A stretch of 64,000 nucleotides of DNA from Adiantum capillus-veneris (Eukaryota; Streptophyta; Polypodiopsida; Polypodiales; Pteridaceae): contig CM043943.1 of assembly GCA_014529385.2 (NCBI GenBank), forward strand, positions 158,800,247 to 158,864,246. The letters are read 5' to 3'. A model generated the notes under the pieces. That model had not been told where the DNA came from. It searched no databases and saw only the letters and a list, made by a program, of their open reading frames with translations. Position 1 is the stretch's first letter. Each line of letters opens with the position of its first letter. Of the stretch, positions 57,960-64,000 are shown one piece after another. A program made the position numbers and the translations under genes.

Positions 57960-59600
57960 AAATGTCCCATCAAAATGAAACAAGCAGCCCATATATTAAT
58001 GCAATAATAAAATCTGGGTATACCATAACATAAGAAAAATATGACAAAATAACTAGCAAAGCACCAGACCCTATGTAGGGATCGATTGGTCCACCCATCC
58101 ACTTCCTTTCTACTATGGACAGAGAGAGTTTCACTTTGCCCCGGGAGCGAACCAGAACACCTCCAACCTACCTGAGCCAGACATAAGCTGAGGCCGCTTC
58201 GCCTCCCTCCATGAACCCGAGTTCTGAAAGGATCCCAGGTACCAGTAGGTGGTATGGTATCAACACCAACCATACCAATTTAGGCGCCATGCCCCTTTGA
58301 TGCTGAACACCAAGCAAAATCCCCGACGCATTAGCTGTGTAGGTCATGCAACCCCTGATGCACTAACCGTGTAGATGAGCCTAACAAAAAGAAGAAGACC
58401 TAAGCAACACCTGCGATCTAGCAAAGCCCCAAGTCAAACGACCCTTTATCTAAGGCTAAGTGATGTACGTGATCCTAGTCTTGTAGCGACACTGCCATGA
58501 GAAACACAACACGTGAGTCCATCACAATAGCACCTTCCATATGCACAAACAATCTTTTTCAAGCAGTTAGACTATACAGGGTCTCTACCCTTACACGTCT
58601 ACCATAAACTATCCAAATCACTTCATGATCTAATCCCAAAGACATAAATTGTAATCCAATCACATCACACAGGTGAGCATTCCACCCAACTCCGGTGAGG
58701 CACAACCAATCCTGCATAACCATAACTTCACACATATACAAAAAACAACTTTTTTCCATTTTTGGAAGCATGCATAACATGCAAATGAAAGTGTTTGACC
58801 TCAAACCAATGCAACAAGCTCAGCTCCATAATATAGACTAACACCCTATCACATCACTTTACCCATATGATACATACACAACAAATGGTAACCCAAAAAG
58901 AAAGCCACCTTATTCATATCTGCCTATGCGGTTCGGGGTGACTAACCATATAGCCTCACATGAGTTTATGGACATCTAATAACTGAAATCAAATCACTAA
59001 ATTAAACCATAAATCATACATAAGCGACTGGGTCAACTCACGACGTCATATGGTACTTCCCCTCGATAGCACCCTACACGTGTAGATAAAACCGGTTATG
59101 GAATGGTTAATAACCCACATGCCCAAGGTGATGACGGAGACTTAAATACATTTATCATCAAGTTTAGTCAAGCTTTTCAATTGGCTAAGTGGGTTTTCCC
59201 ATCCATGGAATCTATATAGTGGTTCTCCAAGCAGCATGGGGTCCAAAATTTTGACTAAGTGTAGTGGGTAGCAAGCTGTTTTTGACCATATCTCTTAGCT
59301 CGTGCGTGATTTTCACATGACACTAAAGAGAGAAAATATTCTAAATGATGTGTTTTATCTCTGTTTAAAGTTTTCGGATTGATTCATAACGTTTTGTGAG
59401 TATGACCAAAACAATATTCCTATCGCTTCTATGATGTGAAACGAAAAGCGTTTTTTATGCAGGCACGTGATCATAAACACATCCTGTGCATAGTTTAGCG
59501 TGTTAAACATGATGAAATAATCATAAAGCAACTTCATACGTACTCAGAAAATCCATACACTCATATATGAATAAAAATCACTGAGAGGGTGACTACTTAG
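57960..59600. other. No gene recognised
   Basis: A minus frame upstream of the (AG)n array, 58273-57960 (TIPPTGTWDPFRTRVHGG, CLAQVGWRCSGSLPG), is open and GC-richer than its surroundings, but matches no family known to me. The remainder is AT-rich with scattered stops. The ORF at 58559-58804 is unsupported. Confidence 0.4.
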
Positions 59601-59605
59601 AAAAA

Positions 59606-59934
<329 letters not shown>

Positions 59935-60399
59935 CCGTAGACGAGAGAGAAGAGCTTATGGAGATGGTGATGAAGAGCTTGCACCGCTCCGTATAATAGG
60001 TATTGTCTTGTGATAGTAGATGCAACAGACATCACTGAAAACTGACACTATGGTAGGAGAATTTTTAGTCACTGTGCAAGACTAGAGTTAGCTCCAAGCA
60101 GAAAACTAGCGCTAGTTTTGAGCCAGGAATAGCTGCAAGCTGTTGGGAACTTTGCTAAAAGCATGGCTTGGCTTTTTGTGGTTAACTCTCCCACTTACCA
60201 TCCAATTTATAGTGAAATTGATCAATTGAACAGTATCTGGCCAAGTAATGAAACCTTCGCTAGACTATGCCACTCCGTGATGTCCGGACATAATTATGAC
60301 TTTCTCGTACTGCCCTGGCGTATTTACGGTACTGCTTTTTATAAAAAATAATTCTCGCAAAAATCTCGTTTTATCCGATGGAGACTAAAATTAATATTT

Positions 60400-60920
60400 T
60401 TATGTTTAGGTCATCCTAAAAAGCACATTGCTTTTCAAAAACATCGAAAAGCACGAAAAAGCTAAAAATAGCATAAAAAGCAAAAAAAAAATTCTAAAAT
60501 TGAACCACTGGTTTTCCTTGTCCGCTGGAATAAGAAAGCGGACCCGCTTTTCACTAAAAAACATTAAAAAACACTAAAAATCATGAAAAGCTAAAAACAA
60601 CGTGAAAAGCACTCAAAAAGCATATTTTTACAAAATTGAACCATAGCTTTTCCAAAACACGCAGGTTAAGGATCCGACCGTGTTTTTTGCAAAAAAGCAC
60701 CTAAAAGCATAAAAAGCATGAACAAGCTAAAAATATTAGATTTTCTCAAAACTAAACCGAACGCCGTCTGACCTACTAGAACATGGAAAGGACCTTGCTT
60801 TTTACTTTAGAACCTTTCAATACTGTCAATCAAGCATCTTAAATCCAAAATTTGACAAAATGGGCATTAGGATCTATTTTTCTTATTTTTAAAAGAGACC
60901 CAATTTTTGGGTATCTTACA
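60400..60920 (-). repeat. LTR-like sequence beside a chromovirus tail
   Basis: On the minus strand this begins TGTAAGATACCC at 60920, just downstream of a chromodomain reading. It contains repeated AAAAAGCATAAAAAGC-type words and a CCG-rich GGTCAGACGGCG stretch. It could be a 3' LTR, but no second copy or end is visible. Confidence 0.4.
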
Positions 60921-60944
60921 TCCAGCCACACTTAAAAAATTTGA

Positions 60945-61110
60945 GGTGTCCTCACCTAGACATGAAATCTGGATAATTTAATCTCATTACATCAACACGT
61001 TCCCAAGTGGAATCTTTCTCAGGATATGTTGACCATTCAACAAGGTGTTCAACAATAGTTCGATTACGTAGAGGCTTAGTTCAACTGTTAACCCTCATGC
61101 ACAATCCTAT
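60945..61110 (-). pseudogene. Chromodomain fragment of a third chromovirus
   Basis: The minus-strand reading LRNRTIVEHLVEWSTYPEKD, then STWERVDVMRLNYPDF, has the chromodomain pattern V-x-W-x-x-Y-P-E-x-D-S-T-W-E. It ends in a stop shortly before the LTR-like start at 60920. No integrase is attached, so the element is truncated at about 61110. Confidence 0.75.
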
Positions 61111-61281
61111 CACCTACGATGGACATTGTATTATTTCTTTGGTAGAGTCAGGTACCGGGCTTGTCGGTCCAATAGGAAAAGGGTAAGAGTGATCGCCCCC
61201 GATGAGAGGTGCACTCTAACTGGAACATTCAAGGGATTAGTTGTCTAAGCATGGGCACCCAAGTGTGAATGGGGCGAGTTC

Positions 61282-61289
61282 ATATAAAA
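61282..61289 (+). promoter_or_regulatory. TATA box in LTR of right-edge element
   Basis: CATATAAAAG lies about 380 bp upstream of the primer site, within the probable U3-R region of the 5' LTR. The LTR start is not identifiable, because its partner is outside the window. Confidence 0.55.
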
Positions 61290-61670
61290 GTCAACTAAAC
61301 CTAAAATTCACTCATTCTCTCATTTGTGCAATCGAAGAGTGCTCTTGCTCCATCTCCATCTTCTTCTTATTCATCTCCTTGTGTGTGTGTGTATGCGTGA
61401 GAGAGAGAGAGGGAGAGAGAGAGAGTGTGTGTGATCGAGCATTGTGGCGGCACGACGACGGTGAGGCGGTTGAGCGCGGCGTAGTGGCGTCTCCCTCTTC
61501 TTCGCGGCAAGGAATCCTCCACGACAGGAAGCATAGAGCGGTGAGTGACACACCAACACCATCTTTGAGCTTACTAGTTTAGGCTTGATGTGTGCTTGGA
61601 GCCATTTGTGGCTCGCACATGATGTATTGGCAAGTTCCTTGCATTGACACGTGTGACATACGCGCATATT

Positions 61671-61690
61671 TTTGGCGCCGTTGGCTGGGA
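61671..61690 (+). other. Primer-binding site, Athila/Tat type
   Basis: TTTGGCGCCGTTGGCTGGGA. It matches the outer element's site at 18 of 20 positions. Confidence 0.85.
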
Positions 61691-62570
61691 ATGCCATACA
61701 CTAAGCTGGAATGGCACTCTGTGCTTCTTTTGTGGTGCAATTTCAATTGTAGGAAAGGTAAGGAAGGAGTGTGTGTGTGTGTTGAGAAGAAGGATTTTGT
61801 GTTATACTGTGTATTTTTGTTGTTAATGGAGTTTTCAAAGGTATTGTGTTTTTTCTCTGTGTAAGGTGTTAGTATTAAGGTTATTAGTCTGTGTAATGTA
61901 ATGTACAGTAAGTAGGAAGTAGATCTGTGAGAGCTAATAGAGTGTGTTAGTGTGTAACAATAGGTGTATTAGTTAGAAGTAGGTAGGTAGAGTATGTGTA
62001 CACTCTCGTGCAGGCCGCGGCGACCTTATTCTAATAATAATAAAAAATTTAAAAAAATTTAAAGGTAGGATCGGGATCGAGAATATCTCCCAGACCAAAG
62101 CCCAAGCTCACGCTCAGGCTTAGACATCTATCGCCCTTTAAAATTACGAATTTTAGCTTCACACATAGCTAAAAATCGACTTTTTTGAGGACCAACGGAG
62201 CTTCAGGTGACCGAACGTTGTGTTGTAAAGCACACCACGACCCTCTGAGTGATACACTCATTTTGAGCTATCACACACTTTAATCCAAAAAATTGATCAT
62301 TAAAAAACATTAAAAACGTACAAAGCACGAGTGAAAACGGACGCTTAAAAAAGTAAGCAGTTAACCTTCGAGGTTATTTGCCGACTCTTGTAGGCACATG
62401 CATTTGCGCTCTGGTCGTGTGCTAGAGACGTAGCAACTAGAGAGAATTTCGACTTACGCGACTTCTCAATATCCACCTACTTCAATTCCGAGCCCTCGGC
62501 GGGGACCCAAGGCAGTACAAACCAAGACCCGAACATAGCGGCTAGTGACTCTTCCTCTGACTATGACGTC

Positions 62571-64000
62571 ATGGAGGGTTTCCCAATGCCTAATCCCGAT
62601 AGCTCAAGCCAAGACATGCATGCCATGGGCCTGCGGTCCAGACCAAGCGTGCTTAGCCGCTTCAAGGAAACCTTTAGTAGAGCCACTCGCTCTGAACATG
62701 GAGCTAATGATGTAAATGAGGGGGGTGGGGAAGTAAATTCTCCATTCATGACCAACGTAGAGCCTATGTCCTTAGAGAATGTGCAAGTAAATACTTCATT
62801 CACTGCACCTCCTGACTCTTCAGAGTTATTTCCCTCCGAGGTCATATTACCCAATGGTAGAAGCCTTGCCGAAGTGCAAGAGGTTGAGCGGTATATCCTT
62901 ACAGCGAGGGAAAAGGAAGTCGAGAGCTTACGCAGGGTGGAGCAACGAAGAGAGTTAAAAGTGAAAGCCCCTATGTTAATATCCTTGCTAAGAGAGAAAT
63001 CAAGTGCTCCTGACTTAGCAACCGTTAAGGGCCAACCCCTAGAAAGAAAAATTGCATCTAGCTCAAAGGACACCCCTAGCACCTCAATCCTAGATGGAGT
63101 GTTCTTAAATGAGAACTAGGAGTACGAACTACAAACAGAAACTCTAACCGACCTATACACAGGTCACACCTATCACGTGGTTTGGTTAGATGTCCTACAA
63201 TCCACAATGGGTGCTACTAGTGTGGAGGATCAACAACAAAGAGTTTGTGAGGTCATCCATAGGGTCATTGAGTTAGAGAGACAAAACAAGGGGATCAACA
63301 TGCCTTCAACGGGTCTCATGAGATTCTTGGATACAAGAAAGGCTAAACAACCGACCTTATTGCAAATGGAGACTCCCTCGATAAGTCTGATGGATCCTCC
63401 ATATGTTGTTTCTCCAGGGGTCTCAGTGCAATCTGAGCCCACAAGTGATAGCTTCACCTTTCCAAGTCTAGCTCATCTTTCCCTTGATGACACCATGGCT
63501 ACCATGCCTACCCCAATGATGGGCATGCCGAGAAACACGCCATGGACCTCATTTGTTAGTAAAGTATCACTACATGGTAGCTCAATGCCTGCAACAGTAC
63601 CTACAAGTGTGTACCAATCGTATGCACCTAGGGGTCATCGCACTTATGTAGTCCCTACTTCTCCCATTGTTTCAACTACCTATGCTCCACAACCACAACA
63701 CCCAAGCTCTTATTTCCATGGGACTATACTGGCTAGCATTAGCATGTCACATCCGACGTCTGCTATGCCTAGGGCCACACATATGAACTTTGGGCCACCA
63801 CATGGCACAACATTGTACCCAACATGGAACCCAAGGGCTTCCTATGCGCCAAGCCCAATGCCAATACTTACTCCACATGTAGTCTCTAGAGCACCTTCAC
63901 CCACGGTGCCTACTCACTTAGGTGACTTGGCAACATTTGCTCAAGCTATTGGTCGATCTATTGCTAAGAATATGTGTAACACGCTTGATAGAGAGCCTAG
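62571..64000 (+). pseudogene. Gag-like ORF with one amber stop, incomplete at window end
   Basis: The first in-frame ATG is 62571 (MEGFPMPNPDSSSQ). The frame is open upstream to about 62395 without another ATG. It is interrupted only by TAG at 63117-63119 and then open to 64000 (476 further codons counting from the ATG). The first half is charged (EVQEVERYILTAREKEVESL). The second half is Pro/Thr/Ser/Met-rich (APSPMPILTPHV). The retrotransposon gag core or zinc knuckle would lie beyond the window. A position just downstream of the primer site supports gag. The single stop may be a mutation or a sequencing error. Confidence 0.6.

Larger units (their letters stand above)
61667..64000 (+). mobile_element. 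5' part of a gypsy-type LTR element (runs off the window)
   Basis: LTR end (GCGCA at 61666), primer site, a leader of about 880 bp and a gag-like ORF that reaches the window end. The LTR probably begins between about 61111 and 61200. The primer site and gag layout suggest Athila/Tat-like gypsy. Pol is not in the window. Confidence 0.65.

Overview
This is nuclear DNA of a land plant and consists almost entirely of transposable elements, their remains and dinucleotide microsatellites. The evidence is the presence of Ty3/gypsy chromoviruses, Athila/Tat-like gypsy fragments, Tork-like Ty1/copia elements and plant-type LINEs, together with tRNA-iMet-type primer sites. No conventional multi-exon host gene, tRNA or rRNA was recognised. 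The density of elements and of long (AG)n arrays suggests a large, repeat-rich genome, such as a fern, lycophyte or gymnosperm. The species cannot be named from the sequence.

Layout. 1-8.3 kb: a decayed chromovirus (A, minus strand) with a 1.6 kb LTR, polypurine tract, degenerate primer site and a chromodomain behind an amber codon; only the last 109 bp of its other LTR is present. 8.4-11.5 kb: a gypsy RT/RNase H relic (plus strand), then an unrecognised broken reading frame (minus strand). 13.4-18.9 kb: a microsatellite field containing LINE 3' ends, a 742 bp tandem duplication and a foldback. 19.1-35.2 kb: an outer LTR retrotransposon (minus strand) with no visible pol, an Athila/Tat-like primer site and a long decayed ORF rich in recurring short motifs. 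A complete 5.93 kb chromovirus (B) with 172 bp LTRs and a TGTTG target duplication lies inside it and splits that ORF. 35.2-39.9 kb: microsatellites, a LINE tail, two small hairpin or TIR elements, and two short ORFs for related single-pass membrane peptides. 39.9-48.3 kb: a LINE split by a decayed copia element. 49.9-50.7 kb: a fragment sharing a W-V-P-K motif with the outer element. 52.1-57.6 kb: a structurally intact, very young copia element (1321 aa polyprotein, LTRs differing at 2 of 221 positions, CAATG target duplication). 60.4-61.1 kb: a chromovirus tail. 61.1-64.0 kb: the 5' end of a gypsy-type element whose primer site matches that of the outer element.

How the parts relate. The nesting gives a relative chronology: LTR divergence is roughly 6-7% for the outer element, 4.7% for chromovirus B and 0.9% for copia 2. 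Only copia 2 looks able to encode all its own functions. The outer element must have used enzymes from elsewhere, and the element entering at the right edge has an almost identical primer site. All coordinates of decayed genes are approximate where frameshifts occur.
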